From Lateolabrax maculatus (taxonomy: Eukaryota > Chordata > Actinopteri > Acropomatiformes > Lateolabracidae), in assembly GCA_031216445.1 (NCBI GenBank), contig CM062208.1, positions 10,356,001 through 10,420,000 on the forward strand: a DNA stretch of 64,000 nucleotides. The letters run 5' to 3'. The notes below the pieces were generated by a model, which was not told the DNA's origin, made no database searches, and saw nothing but the letters and a program-made list of their open reading frames with translations. A program made the position numbers and the translations under genes. Positions 35,997-49,920 of the stretch are shown here, one piece after another (the first letter of the stretch is position 1; each line of letters opens with the position of its first letter).

Positions 35997-37265
35997 TCAT
36001 ACCGTGAGATCGTCTGACCTGGCCCTGCTGCTGGCTTTGCTCAGTCGGCTCAGCGGTCTGGTGTCTTCTATCGTATCCGTGGCCTCCATCCCTGCCTCCG
36101 CTGGAGTTACCCCCTCCTCGTTCACCGTCTCCTCTACCTCCACATCCTCATCCACAACCTCCTCCACCTTCTCTGCTTCCACCGCTGCCGGCTGCACCTC
36201 CTCGGCCTCCTCCTCGTGTAATGTCACCCCCGCTGTCTCAGTGGTCTGGGCATAAGAGGGCAGAGTCTCGTCATACACTTTAGAGATGTCCTCCATGGGC
36301 AGCACCTCCTCCACCTTCTCCTCCAGTGCCTGGAAGGGTGGGGCCCCTCTGCCTGCCTCCATGCCCACCTCAGCCAGCGGGTAGAGGTGAGTAATGGGGG
36401 GAGCTTTCTCCTCCTCCAGCAGTCTGTAACCTTTCGCTCTCTGCAAGGAGGGCACAGCTAAGGGGGGCAGGCTCTTCCCTTGTGGCGGCAGGGGGGCCGA
36501 GCCCTCGCCTTGGGCTGGGGCTGGGGCTGGTTTGCGAAAGACAAAGCGAATCTTCTTCAGGCCCAGGTGACTGATCTCCACAAAGTTGAGGAAGAGTGAG
36601 ACACAGGCCACGGCCAACATGAAGATGATGAAGACGGTCTTCTCGGTGGGGCGAGACACAAAGCAGTCCACCGTGTTGGGGCAGGGCCAGCGGCTGCATT
36701 TGTACAGCGGCAGGATACGGAAGCCATACAGGAAGTACTGGCCCACCACGAAGCCCACCTCAAACAGTGTCTTGAAGATGATGTGGCAGATGTAGGTCCT
36801 CAGCAGGGTGCCCTCCAGCCTGAACTTCTTGCTTCCCTTTGTGCTGGTCTCCTTAGTGGTGCGGACGCTTCCCTGGTCAGGTGCCAGAGGGAGACGCTCC
36901 TCGCTCAGCTCCTGCTGCCGGCTAAGTTCTGCCTCCTCGCGCTCCTTGCGTTTCTCCTCCATGTGGACATGGTGCACAGCGTGACCCACGTACACCAGAG
37001 ACGGCGTGGACACAAAGATGATCTGCAGCACCCACAGGCGGATGTGGGAGATGGGGAAGGCCTCGTCGTAGCACACGTTCTCACATCCAGGCTGCTGTGT
37101 GTTGCAGACATAGTCAGACTGCTCATCGCCCCACACAAACTCCGCCGCTGTTCCCAGGATGAGGATACGGAAGATGAAGAGCACCGTGAGCCACACCCGG
37201 CCGATCACCGTAGAGTGCTCGTTAACTTCCTCTAAAATATTACCCAGAAAGCTCCAGTCACCCAT
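35997..37265 (-). CDS. gja8: Connexin 50 (gap junction protein alpha 8)
   Basis: An intact single coding exon of 422 aa, close to the human length of about 433. The N-terminus MGDWSFLGNILEEVNEHSTV matches connexin 50. Four membrane segments lie at about 21-41, 76-98, 155-180 and 208-228. Extracellular loop 1 has C54, C61 and C65 (CX6CX3C); loop 2 has C190, C195 and C201 (CX4CX5C). The C-terminus ends RLSKASSRARSDDLTV, the conserved alpha-connexin tail. Connexin 50 forms gap-junction channels between lens cells. The start is fixed by homology: the frame is open further upstream, but a splice acceptor (ttttgcag, exon from 37280) lies 15 bases before the ATG, the usual connexin structure with an untranslated first exon. 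It may be either of the teleost gja8 copies. Confidence 0.96.
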   Translation of the reverse strand: MGDWSFLGNILEEVNEHSTVIGRVWLTVLFIFRILILGTAAEFVWGDEQSDYVCNTQQPGCENVCYDEAFPISHIRLWVLQIIFVSTPSLVYVGHAVHHVHMEEKRKEREEAELSRQQELSEERLPLAPDQGSVRTTKETSTKGSKKFRLEGTLLRTYICHIIFKTLFEVGFVVGQYFLYGFRILPLYKCSRWPCPNTVDCFVSRPTEKTVFIIFMLAVACVSLFLNFVEISHLGLKKIRFVFRKPAPAPAQGEGSAPLPPQGKSLPPLAVPSLQRAKGYRLLEEEKAPPITHLYPLAEVGMEAGRGAPPFQALEEKVEEVLPMEDISKVYDETLPSYAQTTETAGVTLHEEEAEEVQPAAVEAEKVEEVVDEDVEVEETVNEEGVTPAEAGMEATDTIEDTRPLSRLSKASSRARSDDLTV

Positions 37266-37280
37266 GATCGGTCCGTAGCA
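37266..37280 (-). other. gja8: gja8 5' UTR remainder and splice acceptor
   Basis: On the minus strand a polypyrimidine tract and ttttgcag precede tgctacggaccgatc and the ATG. This marks the 3' end of the intron that separates the untranslated exon from the coding exon. Confidence 0.7.
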
Positions 37281-37799
37281 CTGCAAAATGAAGGGTGGGG
37301 TAGGACGGGACACAGAGGGTGCAGACAGACAGGGAGGGTGGGGTAGGCAGGACAGACAGGGGGAGGGGAATAGATAGTGCCAAAAGTAAGAAATGTAAAA
37401 GAGGTAAAAACTTAAACTTGTCAAAAATCAAACCTTAACCATAGTGTCAATCTACTACACGTGATTCTATTCGAAAAACCTGAAGAATTTGAAACTTGGA
37501 GAGTTGCATTTGTGTTCATTCTATTTCCATTACAATTAGATAAAAAACAATCAACATAATTGGTCACATTTTAAAAACAAATTTTTAGCAAGGTATTGAT
37601 TTTGCTTTTTGAAAAAATATTTTTTTTATTGTAAAGACCATTAACTATGTGAAACATTAACTGTGGTGCAAACCAAAAATTCTTTTGGTCTAGCTTTTAA
37701 AAAAATTCCACACAAAAACACCCGAATAAAAGCCAATAAATAGAGATCAATAAGTAACAAATAGTCCCCTCTTCTGTGAGGTATGATATAGGTTAAATG

Positions 37800-38060
37800 T
37801 AATCAAATGGGCAACTTGCCACAGCTGCGGCTCCGGTGAAGTTGAGTCCTGTCCCGTTCTCTTGGCACCCGGCAGGGAAAAGTGAACTTTTTTCTGCCCT
37901 CTTTCCCACCTAAAGCCCCGTCCTTGTCGCCCCACTGAGCAGATGTGAATGAATCGGCTCTGATGGTTGGTTTTTAGTTTGCTGCAATATTTAAGCTTGG
38001 AGCCAGACGGCCTTTATTTGCCGGGCGACGTGTGGTGACGCAGGAGACAATAGGATCAAC
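37800..38060 (-). promoter_or_regulatory. Possible gja8 promoter / first exon region
   Basis: This GC-richer island in AT-rich flanks lies about 0.5-0.8 kb upstream of the gja8 ATG. Read on the minus strand it contains tgcgtcacc (resembling a Maf/AP-1 half site), a caaataaagg TATA-like box, and an aagcttaaatat stretch. Large Maf factors are known to drive lens genes. Assignment as a promoter is inference from position and composition. Confidence 0.3.
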
Positions 38061-41000
38061 AGAGCCAGAGCAGGGATGTATGGTAGCAGGCCTCAGGCTC
38101 CCACACCAACATGGACACTGTACAGCCAGGGCACCGAGTCCACAGCAGAGCAGTTCAGCTCAATGCATGCAACTTCCTCACACATATATACTATATGTAG
38201 AAGCACAGATATAGTAGATGAAACAACAACAGCAGCTGATGTGCCTCCAGTTTTACTGCCATGCCCAACATTAGGGCAGGGAAGCAGGTCAGTGACAAAC
38301 TATCGGCTCAGGCAGGGATGAAGGAGAGTTTGTGTCCTTGTGCATTAACGCTGGACATGGTTGTTTAGGCAACTATTCAGTACAGGCAGCAGTAGGGTCA
38401 TTTCAACTACGGGTAAATGTTAAATAGAAAAAAACGCTCTCATGTTAAGCCTTGGAAATTATTTTGTTAATCATCTGAAAGAATGACGTTTTTTGTTAGT
38501 GTGCATATAGCTTCACCCATTCTGGCTTTGCAAGACACCACAAATTCATATAAGCCAGATCTAGAATGCCATGCAGGCATGTTCAAATAATCACTCAAAA
38601 CATCCCAAAATAAAGAAAAACTATTAAAACAATAATTCATTTTTCAGACTTTTATATCTGCTACAAAATTTACAAACCACTGACAAAAATATTTATACTG
38701 GAGAAATAAGAGTGAATACCAATAGTCCATACTCCATCTCACCTTTTTTCTGGCTTTTTTAGACAAACTTAGCAGATGAAAATTTCAGGGTTTTGTTAAA
38801 CCATTTCAGCCATTTTACATTCCCGATAGTATGTGCAGCAGAAGAGAAAATGGGGCTCACTTCTCCCATATCACACAGCTCACATATTTTCCTCTTGAAT
38901 ATTTTTTTAGTCTGAAAACCTCAATAGCAAAGGAAGTATACCAGTTCTCAGCTGCGCAACTAAAAATGAGACGTAACATATGATTCAGGGCCAAACATTT
39001 GTTTAATATTCATAAACAATATGTCCTTAATGCAGTTTTTTTTTTTTTTTTTGGGGATTTAGTTTTTTTTTATATGAAAATCACATTTTGTTTGTGTGTG
39101 CTTATTTTTGCATTTGGTTATTTGTTGTGCTCTTTCACTGATGTAAGAATTTGTGGCAGTGTGTTTCTAAACAGTGCAGTTTTCACATCTGGATTCTACA
39201 TTTTCAGTAAAGCTTAGTTGTTATCAAATGTGAGTTTTAACATAATAGATAACTGAACCCACCTCTGTGTGTGCGTTTGTGTGTGTGTACGATCATATCT
39301 GTGTCACTTAGCTGGAATGTGAAGAATGTGAACCATTGAGTGAAAGGACACACTGAAATGTCTCTATTAGGGAGGTTAGTCAAACTTTGCCGGCTCAGGG
39401 AAGAAAAACATTCAGCAGCAATCTTTGATCTCTAAATCATTCCACAGATGTTTGAACACGGAAAACCTACCACAGAGCCCAGAGAGGCTTGTTTCCACTG
39501 TCTATAGAAATAACCTCCAGGTTGGCACAAATACAATTGATAACTTTATAAACCTCTCAACACATGAACATATTAGGAATAAAATGGATTCTGTTCAAGA
39601 GTGTGCGTTCTTCTTGGATTCTGACTCTGTAGCTCCGATTAATGACCTTGGAAGTCCACATCCACAACCTCATGATGGGTCACGCTGCCAGGTTTGACCT
39701 GACAAATACAGTTAAATTTATAGTTTAAATGCATAGTTTTGTGTGTGTAAAGATATGAACAGGCACAAGCAATATTATTCCAGTTCACCTCGTTGAATTT
39801 ATAGTACTGTCACTTTTAGGGGATTACAACTGATCTGGATAATTATAATAATTATAATATAATCAATAACATAGTATTAATTTAAACAAAATATTCATTT
39901 TGACAATAATAAAATTAATATTTTAATAAGGTGTTTTAGTAAGATTAAAATGCTATAATTAAGTTGTAATAAGTAGCAATTGCTACTGTTTAATGTTTAC
40001 CTCTTGAACTTCTTGAACAGAATTTTACTCTATGACTTAATATATTTTCAGATTTATTATTTATTATATTTAGTTTCCTGTAAGTTTAATTTGTTCTCAT
40101 GTCTACCGTCAAAAACATTCGGTCTCATAATATAAAATGTTTTAAAAACCTAAATAACTAAACACGTAGGCTATGAACTCGACCAAACTTATAACTCATA
40201 TTTATTATCTAATATATGATACAATTGCGCATAACAATATTTCTCTGGCAAAGGTTTTTCCCCTCAGTTAGAACAGTATATATTATATTTATTAATATTA
40301 CAAAATTTAGCTCCGTGCTTTTGTGGTATCTAACAACTGCATGCACCTGTTCATCAACATAATTAACAATAAACCACTGCCAATCATATTTGAAAATGGT
40401 TTAGAGAGGTGTTTGAGTATCCGAGGTTTACAGGTACTACCTTAATGTTATAACTGGTTGCTGTGGCTTGTTTGTTAAAATGACAATATTCTTCTTCACA
40501 TTTTTTAGCCAATGTTGTTTTAACATGAAAAATAGCGCTTTATTAACATTCAACTAAAGTTGTACTATGTTCATATTTTCTTTATCAGCCGATCAGAAAA
40601 TGGCGAACAGGATGATGTTGTTGTTAAATTCATTAGAATACACATTGTGTTGAAATGCAGAACCTTACGATTATGAAAAGCTAAGACCTGCTGTATATCA
40701 ACAATGTGATTTTTTTGTGCCAACATTTAATATTTTCATTATAAACCGCACTTGGACTTTGGAAAAGTTTATTTGAAGAAGGCTTTTGTTTGTCTGTAAT
40801 CTAAACTGTTGAAAACTTGTTCTCCCGATAAACCACTGATGCATCAAATTAAAGGAAGGAACAAAACAATTGCATGGCAGTCTGAACCAGACAGTTTGTT
40901 TACGGTTACACAACTTACTTCCATTTGCACAAACTAATTTCCAGGTTCCCCAGTTGCAGCATATTCCCAGCACCTAATGAAGTTTGAACAATGCCACTTT

Positions 41001-44000
41001 CTTTGAAGACTGTCAAAAACACACGTATAATTCTTATATTCAGCGTATGTATGTATACTCTTTTATTAATAATTAGGAATAATGCTAAGTAATGTGTTCT
41101 TCATTCAAAATGTTTGTTTAACGTGATTGGACAACTTGTGAAACTGCACTCCCCAACATGGGACATGACGTCTGCTCTCTTTCTAGTGACACAAATGAAA
41201 GTCTGCATCCAATTCAGTTTAAGGGAATCTATGTGATAAATGACTGTCTTTAAATTAATAATTAAATTGCAGAAAATAGTGACATTTTTCAATCTATAAA
41301 TAAAAAGGATACAGAAAGAAATACCTCATCTTTTATTAATTATTTTTTCAATATATTTTAATCAATTTCTCAGATGGACAATGCAGTTGACCTCATGCTA
41401 CAGGCCACATGTAAAATCTATCAGAGGTCAAAATCAACAACTAATCAATAGAAGTCATCACTCCTTTTGTGGATGCATCTGCCCATCTTACGACGGTCAA
41501 CCCTCACTGTCTCCCAACCAATAGCGCTCTCTGTCCTAGGTGTCATCACTAGGCTGGTGAACTAGAAGGTCCACCTCTTGATGTCTGCTCTCTGATCTGT
41601 TGGTCAGTGGCAGATTTGGCCTCCACACTGAGCTTCACTGATCCCACAGCTTTTCACAAATGGATGATGTAATCTAAGAGCAAAAAAAAAAACCAGTGTG
41701 AGGCACTCCCTTGCTGTGTTAAATGTCCCCAAATCATATGCTAAAGTTTCTCTCTGAACGACATGGCGTCCAAGTGTGTATGTCAGCTGATTGGATGCCT
41801 AGAACTAGTCTCCGTATATCCAGGAGCAGTGATATCATATAAAAATTTCCCCGACAAAAACACTCGCTCTCCCCCTGGGCCCTGGACGGCACATGGGTGC
41901 AGCCCGTCGTGTCGGAGGATGGAAGCCATGTTCAGAGCTCTGTGGAGGCATCAGGGTGTATCCGCTGAACTGGGGGACCAGGGGACTCCCTTTAAAGAGC
42001 TGTGTGTTGGTATAGTGGACGCTTGCATGCTAAGCCCTATGGTGGGCCCGTGAATGGCACCGGGATTTCACACAAAGACATGATGTCATGATGCAGGGCG
42101 CGGGCTCTATTGAGCACGTGCAGTGAGGCGTGAAGCCAGATTAGACCGCCGAAGCAGGGCACCAACTGGCCGTTAATCAGAATGCTAACACGCTAACAAA
42201 CATATCGTACGTCGATCTGCCTACGGCGCGATGGTGCCACGCGCTTCCTGCTCGCAGGGCCTTTGAAAGACAGGAAGTAACTGAAATCTTACTTTTGTAA
42301 TGACCTTATCAATGTAATGCAATGTAATACATGCATTTCATCTAACAATATGCATTATGTGAGTGCGACACATGTTGGCAGTGGGTTGGTTTGATTTGGC
42401 CTCTTGGTTACAGCTCACACAATGAACATCTTCCACCACTCCCTGAGGAAAAACACTTTTCAGGAGGAGTATGTTTTTGTGCTTCTTTTTTTTTTTTTTT
42501 TTTTACTGATGTGCCATAAGAGCACGTAATGGGTCCTGTTCTGAATATGTGCAATGCCTTTTGATCTATAATGAAGGTTCTGTACTCAATCCTCTGCAGC
42601 GGTGCTTCTGGCTTGGCCACATCAAGGGATAATGTCCTTGTTGCAGCACATGGTTGGCCTGTCTCCTTCCATCTGCACTCTCAGGATAACAGTGGGTGTT
42701 ATCAGCATGTACTGCAGCACAGGGGGAATTGGCCGTTCCAAACTGCAAGCGCGCAGACTTTCTTTATGCAACACTGTTTGAAACAGAAGGGCTGCACAGG
42801 AAGACATGGGAGAGAGGGGCATAAAATAAGCAGAGAAAACATACATAAAAAGAAGTGTTTTAATAATTAAGTGTACAACCCACAAAATACAATGTACAAA
42901 ATCCAGAGAATGCTAAATAGATCATATATCATAGATCATATGATCTAAAGTGAGCCATCACTTTGGCTTTTAAATGTGGCTTTTCCAGAGTATGAGGAGC
43001 CACAACATCAAAAGCACGATCACCTTTAGCTTCCAGGTAAACAAAAAAAACAAAAATTGAAAGTAGCCCACTGATATTCTCAATATTACCTAATATTTTG
43101 TTTTAAGCAGCTATACTATATATATATATATGTTTATGATAACACATTATCTTGTGTGCACAAGCTAATAACCCACAGAAAATTTTCACCCGTCTGGTCT
43201 ACGCACCTTTATAGCTTCTTTCTGGTCATTGTTTTCATTTTCTGGCCCACAACTTTACTGTTTTGGTTCACTTTCACTTCTCTTATCAGCATAATTTCCA
43301 GCCGCAGAAGGCAGCTGTTTTTTGAAGAAGCTTGAAAAACCTGCAGTTCCCAACTATTTTAGGAAATTACTTTTTACCTTTTTGAAAATGAAATATTGTG
43401 AACTGTCTTTTTAAAGATTTGCACTCTCAGTCGGGTGTACTCTGATAGGCCTATGCATGTTGCTGTGAGCTAAAAATGCTGAGGTCATAAGACGCAGCAG
43501 TCTTCATGCATTACACACTTTAAACTTGATTTGAATAATCTATTGAAGCTGATAGGGGGCATCCTTTACTCAATAGAGGACTTATAACCAGCAGATGCAA
43601 GCCTGTCCACTAATGCAAAGGAAGTTCAGACACTTCAAGCAATTACTTTCAGCCCTTTCAAAATGAGAGTTAATATTAATGTAAGCATCCGATGAAAAGA
43701 CTGAGATTACTTAAGTCAGAGTGATTCCTCGCCTTCCGTTGAAGTTTGTTTTCACGCTTATCCTCTGAGCAGAGGGCCGAGCAGAAGAAGGAGCCTAAAG
43801 TACACACTTTCAACTGCAACTGAATGAATGCCAGCAAAGCAGTGCAAATATACCATATGAAACAGCCAAATCAACATCATTTTTTATTTGTCATTTATCC
43901 AAGTCTTGCATTCCCTTGTAACTTTTTGCTCTAGTCCAGGGGGAAATACAGTAGTACAATAGTCAGTTTTACTCCGCAGTAATTATTTGGCACCTGGAGT

Positions 44001-44289
44001 CCTGTCAAGATTAGATTTTACAAACAGAACATCAACATTTGTAGAGTCTATAGATTTAACCACTCAACAGTATATAAATTAGCTATTAAAATTAGCCTTA
44101 GCAACCAGCTACACGATTCTGTGATAATAATGAATGATGATGATGATAATGATGAATATAATTCTCCTGCCTGTCCACTAAATATGAATTATTGGTTAGT
44201 TTAGTGTAGCGTAATGACTGGAAACAGGGTTAAACCGGGATTGTCACTACTCCTAACTAAGAACTAGTACCAGCAAATAAGCCTGACTT

Positions 44290-44350
44290 TTAATTGTAAT
44301 GCAGTACTTTTACATTGAGGTATTGGTACTTTTACTTGAGTAAAATAATT
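44290..44350 (+). repeat. hAT-like MITE fragment
   Basis: The text gcagtacttttacattgagg then gtacttttacttgagtaaaa is part of the same repeat family as 11346 and 55770. Confidence 0.55.
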
Positions 44351-47300
44351 ATCTGTTATATGTTGTATTATATTAGGCCTAAATTATATTATATTTTAAT
44401 AAAACCATCTAACAGCATATCATGGATTTGCAATAACAGTGTTCATGACCACACGGCATTTTGAAGGAAAAAAACAAATTTCCCAAGCTCATGATGTTTC
44501 TTTGTCATTTTTTTCACTCACCATTTTGATCTCATGAACTCTACATGAATCGTCTGTGTCATACGTAGTTTCACGTACACAGAAAGGAGGCATTCACAGC
44601 GGGTTTAAAGAGATGGTATCAGTGATGCTCTTCACAGAGACAACATGACCTGGGGGGCAATACTGAGTCCCATGACATAGCACAACACTAAGACCTCAAT
44701 GGCACAAGGCTTATGCTTAGAAACAGAGATACACTTGTTTCTAAACACTTGTTTGTTCAGTGTGCAAACGTAAGTCCATACATATTTGTGCTCATATGTG
44801 TGATTCACATTTCTCTTTGTGTCTAGTGACCTGCTGCGTCAGTGACAAAGCCTTGGTTTTTCTTCTATGTAAGTTTTTTTCTTTTTTATTACATGAGTCA
44901 TCTTTTTAGAGCCACTTCTTTTGTTTTGATTGGAGCTATTAAACGTCAAGATACCAACAATTTACCTGCGCTTTCTCACTCACTTTCAAGTGTGAACATT
45001 CTTCTCAAGCTATTTGTCATTTCTTCTGAGACTAAACTTTTTTCTTTCCTGTGATGGTGAGAAAGTTTGAAACCATTCACTATGGCATCCAAATTTCATT
45101 GAGTAAACAATGGTGGCACTGCAGCCAATTTGATATTAGTCAACGGAAACTGGTGAGAAGATTGATAAAGGCTGCAGTTCAGGAGCTTGACCTTGTGATC
45201 TTAAATTGAGTCAGTCAGAATGAGTTTAAAGTTTGCTCATATGTACTTACACATATGCACAGACAGACAGACACACAAACAACCCACACACACACACAGG
45301 CCCTACAACATGTGTCACATCTGGTCCTGGGCCATAACATTGTGTTTTTGAAGGCAGAGTTCTTGTCGCCCTGTTGGATTTGGGTTCGACCATTGTGTTC
45401 AGGAGGTCAGATTTGTTGAATTTGGACCAGCCCACTGTCCCTCCTGCACTCGACTGCTCACGCAGAAGATAGTCTCATGGGACAGGGTCGTTTGGAGCTT
45501 GGAAGTGCATAACCAAGCCTGTGAAACACACTTTACTGCAGGAACTGGCACATAAAAAAGCACGCAAATACATAAAATTTCGAGAGCTACGAGAGTAAAA
45601 TGCGTCATTACGAAGGAAAAGTGGTGCTCAAAAATTAAAGTTTGTTCCTCTGTAAATATTTTTCACCAGCTATTGTATGACTATGAGTTTGTTGTTTCAT
45701 AGCTAAATACAGATCGTTGGTAAGATTGCAAAGGAAAGCAGTGTGTTTAAATGGTGAGAAGATTTGACTGTTTGGACTCACTACCTGCATTTGTGCTTAA
45801 GGTTTCCCCTTCCATGTCCTGTTACAACACCAGGACACACCACCCTCCTGTGTCTGTGAGGGGACTCACTTGTTAAAGAGGCCACTATTGTCTTGTGCGT
45901 ATGTTTGGGTGCTTGAATCTGGTGTTAAGATCTCAAATGCTTTTGAAGTCCCTCCTGGGAAATTTGATGAACATATGTTTTGATATGGTGCTTGCTTATT
46001 GGGTGACTTTCTGGGAGGCTTTAAGCAAAATTTGAATACACCATACATTATCTTTTTAAAAGCATCCCTAAATCCCAGATTTCAGTTTTATATTTGTTAA
46101 AATATAAAAAGACTTTTATTTTTGTTGGTAAAACTAAGACAGCATAAAAACAACGATTTGCCAAATGTAACACAAGTGGTCACAAGCAAAAACAGTTAGG
46201 AACCAGTGGTATATTTTATGTATGTTGATTATTTACTTGTTCTTTTCTTGTAAATTCTGTTTAATCATATGTCCTGAGCCTATAAGCTGTTATGGTTCAC
46301 AATTAGTGTACACTTTCCCAGAACTATTTTCTTTGTTGTGAAGTCATAGTGGATGTGTATGTCACAGACAGTTTGAGGCCTGTAAGTAGATTCCTCAATT
46401 GTTTTAAAGGACCCTCCATCAACCCAGCAGCTTTGTGTAGTCTGGGTTAAAGAGAGAGAGAGACTGAGACAGAGAGGGAGAGAGAGAGACGGGGCTGAGA
46501 GACCAGGCACGAATTGTTCTCACCAGTAAAGAAGGAAGTGGAAGGGCAGCTTCCTCTCGGTGCAACGCCGGGCACCATGGGAGGGAGAAGAGAATCGACG
46601 TGCACACAATGGAGAAAGGGTGGGTGGAGGGCAGACAGGAGGCGTTAATGGAGGGAGGATGTAGGTGCTGTGTGCGCCTGGATGTGAGAGGCTGGATGAG
46701 AGAGACTGAAGTTTAGGATGACAGGCAGGAAGTCATAGGACCACCTCTCTTGGACTCCTGTATATCAGCACTGTATTATGCTTCTTTGTGTTGTTTGTTG
46801 TTCCCACTTTCCCACAGCTTGCTCATTAACTTAGTGATTTCCTTCCAATTTTCTAAAATGCAACACCAATAGCAGCATTATATTAATTTTAAATGTAGGC
46901 TATAGTTGACATAGTTGTGTCAGCCTCTTCTCTGGTGGTTTTGATGGATTTCTCCCTGTATAGTTAATGAAAAATAATATAAAATGGTGATCCAAGAGTT
47001 GATGCTGCTGAATTGATGTTAATTCTTAATGGGCTCAGCACGGCTTGAGAAAGTCACAACAAATCAATTAGATTCAGTGTTAAGGACCCCAAATCCTATT
47101 TTCTCAATTATCTTCTTACATTGAGTGATGGGGTCCCATGTGAATACACTATTTTCACATGAAGTTTATGTCTGCAATCTTGCTATTTCAATACCCCAAT
47201 CAGAATTCAACAATATAAAAATCTAAATCAAAACTCATGACAGTAATTTCAAAGAGGAAAAAATAAACCTTTTTCCATGGGGAGATTGTGGCATTAAAAA

Positions 47301-49169
47301 TATCTAAATCCAGGCATCTAAGTGGATGGTTAAGAGGGAAAAAAAGCCTTTAGTAAACTAAGGGGTAATATATCATTCAAACCCACCAAACACCAACATG
47401 TATGTGAACTCGTCTTGTTTCTTGTCTTGACACACACTGGACCCAAACCAATAAATAATCTAATTCCACTTGTGAAGTCAGTGTGTGTGTAGAAAAGGCT
47501 CCAACTGGTGCCAATTAATCACCATGGGCTGATAAAATCCCCTGTGCCACAGAGCAGACGTTCTTACCAGTTGGTGGTTGTGATGGGACCTGAGTGAGTA
47601 AAGTGTTTTACACAGGCAAAGAAAAGTATTAAGTAAAACGATAAGCAATACAAATCTGAGAGATAGAGATTTAAAAAATAGATAAAATGAAATAAAATAC
47701 AAATAGACAAAATTAATAGTCCAGGAATATAATTATAGTGCAATTCAGTGAAGATCAGGTGTGCTCCCCTTTCCCTGAACAGCACTAATACCCTGACCTT
47801 TTTTGTTGGTTGTTTGACTGCATGGAAAAGTGAGTTATGTGTTCTTTATTCATTATGTTAACAAAGACAAGACGTTTATATGGTGAACTTGTTGGTATAC
47901 TTTTGCTTATTAACTCAGACACAGAGCAACTTTTCAGGTGCTCAATGGAGGAATAAACTTGAGGAACCAAAACAAAGGGAGGATGAAAGGAATTGGGAGA
48001 TTTTTGATAAAAGTGCATGAAGGGTGACTGGGGTTACTGAGAAATGCAGCGTTATAGGGAACACTGTGGGTGTAGATATCGCTCAGGGCAGGAAGAGCTG
48101 CTTGAAGGGCTGGAGGTAGATTTCAGAGGAGGGTAACACCCTCCCTGTCTCTATCAGGGTAACACATGGCCTGACACAGGATGATTTCATGGCCCCAGGT
48201 CCCCTCAGTCAGCCAGCCGCCAGACACAATGTTATCTACGGATAGGAGTGTCGGCACACACGGTCAACCACCCACCCAGAGTTTCTCATACATTCAGAGA
48301 GTAAGTAATTTAATGTTGTTTCCTCAAATGAAGCCTAGTCACTTTAACAATGACCAGGACAAACAGGAAGTCATAAAACATTCCACTGTAAAGTGTACAA
48401 GACCGATAACATGCTAAGCTCCCCCAAAAAATGCAAACTGCCATCCATTATTTTACTTAATTTGTCATATCAGCTGTAAAACTGCGCCTTGATTTATATG
48501 TATTTGATTTAAGATAATTCCAGTCAAAGGTTCAGCAGAGAGGAAGAGGCTGTGTTGAAAGCCTGAATGGCCTTTTCGTTGCCTTTGGCCAGTGACTGCA
48601 TGTCGCACGTCTGCTGGACCCGATGAACAATACCGTCCTTTCATTCACTGTTTGTTTTCAGGGATGTATGGTGGGCACATAAACACACATACACCCCTTG
48701 TCTGTCTTCGAACATCATACACACATAGAACATATACGCTGGACAAAGTCAATCTGTTCACACACACGCATGCGTGCCCGCACACACAGCACCCGTCTGT
48801 CCTCATGTCTGAGTTAGGTGGTTGTCTTGGGTGAGGGGTCTTGTAGATATCCCTCTTCCTGTATTTGTTAGGCCGCTCCTTCTCTGTGGCTGCACACTGG
48901 GATGTTGTAACTCCACAGCGGTGACGGGGGGGAAAATATAGCATTAAGAGTCCATGTCCACATCTTGATAACCTTGTTCTTAGTAGGGCGGAAGAGGAAC
49001 TGACCACTGCATGAGTTTTGTTTGCTTTCATTTTGTTCAGTCATCCATTAGGTCTACTGACTCTGCACAACAAAACATACAGTAATCTTATAAAAACCTT
49101 TGGAATAAAAACGTTGATAGAAGATTTTAACTACAGTCTGATACTGGATATTTGAGGTCAACGGGCTAT

Positions 49170-49330
49170 TTTCACCGCAGACATTTATTCTGTCAGTATA
49201 AGAAGAGCACAGGTGGTACTAATAACATGAACAATGGCTCTGTTGTGTCCTAGTAGCCATGACAGTGTGACCGTGAGCCAGAATGCACAATACCAGGATC
49301 CTGAAACTGAAGTAACTAAATGGAATTCAG
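49170..49330 (+). repeat. Dispersed repeat (same family as 8521)
   Basis: The blocks gcagacattt, agcacaggtg, taacatgaacaatggctct and cagtgtgac occur in the order of the copy in intron 3 of gene B. Confidence 0.5.
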
Positions 49331-49639
49331 CCACCAAGACCTCCGGTCATCTCAGCCTTTTAATAAGCCTTAGGGGAAAGCAGAGGAAGCTCGATTCTAT
49401 ACATAAAAACAAATGGGATCAGACATAAATATTGAAACTTTAGATGAAGAATGTTATAAAATGTGCATAACACAGTGCACATAACACTAACTCATGAGTG
49501 TGGAGAGAGTTCAGATGGAAGAATCTAACCCAGTTCAACACCCCAGATCAAAAAACAGAGAGCTAACCACCCAGCAACCATGTTTCAGTCTCTACAGTGA
49601 CCTGGAGGCCAACCACACTCACACATAGTAAAGTGTTTC

Positions 49640-49920
49640 CAGGACAATGTACACTCAGTGGCCACTTTGTACAATCTAATGCAATTCAATACTACAGCTC
49701 TGCCATAAAGTCTCCTGTCGAAACACTTTTAAATTTTCAGTTTGCTGACATTTTCCGGAATGTGTTATTTCAATATCATGGTTTTTACTGAGTTAATAAA
49801 GGTAGATTAAAAGGTAGTGTTGTATTGTACTACATTATATTGAGAGGTGTTTCTAATTTTCTGTCCTCCCCATGTACATACAAGATGGGGGCAAAATATT
49901 AGAAACACCTCAATATAATG
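49640..49920. repeat. Repeat with hAT-type terminus and imperfect hairpin
   Basis: It starts with tacactcagtggccactttg, a common fish repeat terminus. At 49834-49918 two arms (ttgagaggtgtttctaat and its near complement attagaaacacctcaa) face each other, giving an imperfect stem. It is probably a composite or folded non-autonomous DNA element. Confidence 0.5.

Noticed and set aside
36783..37235. 150-codon open frame antisense to gja8
   Set aside because: Shadow of the conserved connexin coding sequence.
37266..37424. Longer N-terminus for gja8, since the frame stays open upstream
   Set aside because: The extra residues are proline- and cysteine-rich intron translation; a splice acceptor lies 15 bases before the conserved MGDWS start.
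41763..42053. 96-codon open frame in a GC-richer patch
   Set aside because: No domain, no splice context, and no sign of a conserved protein; possibly a repeat or regulatory patch.
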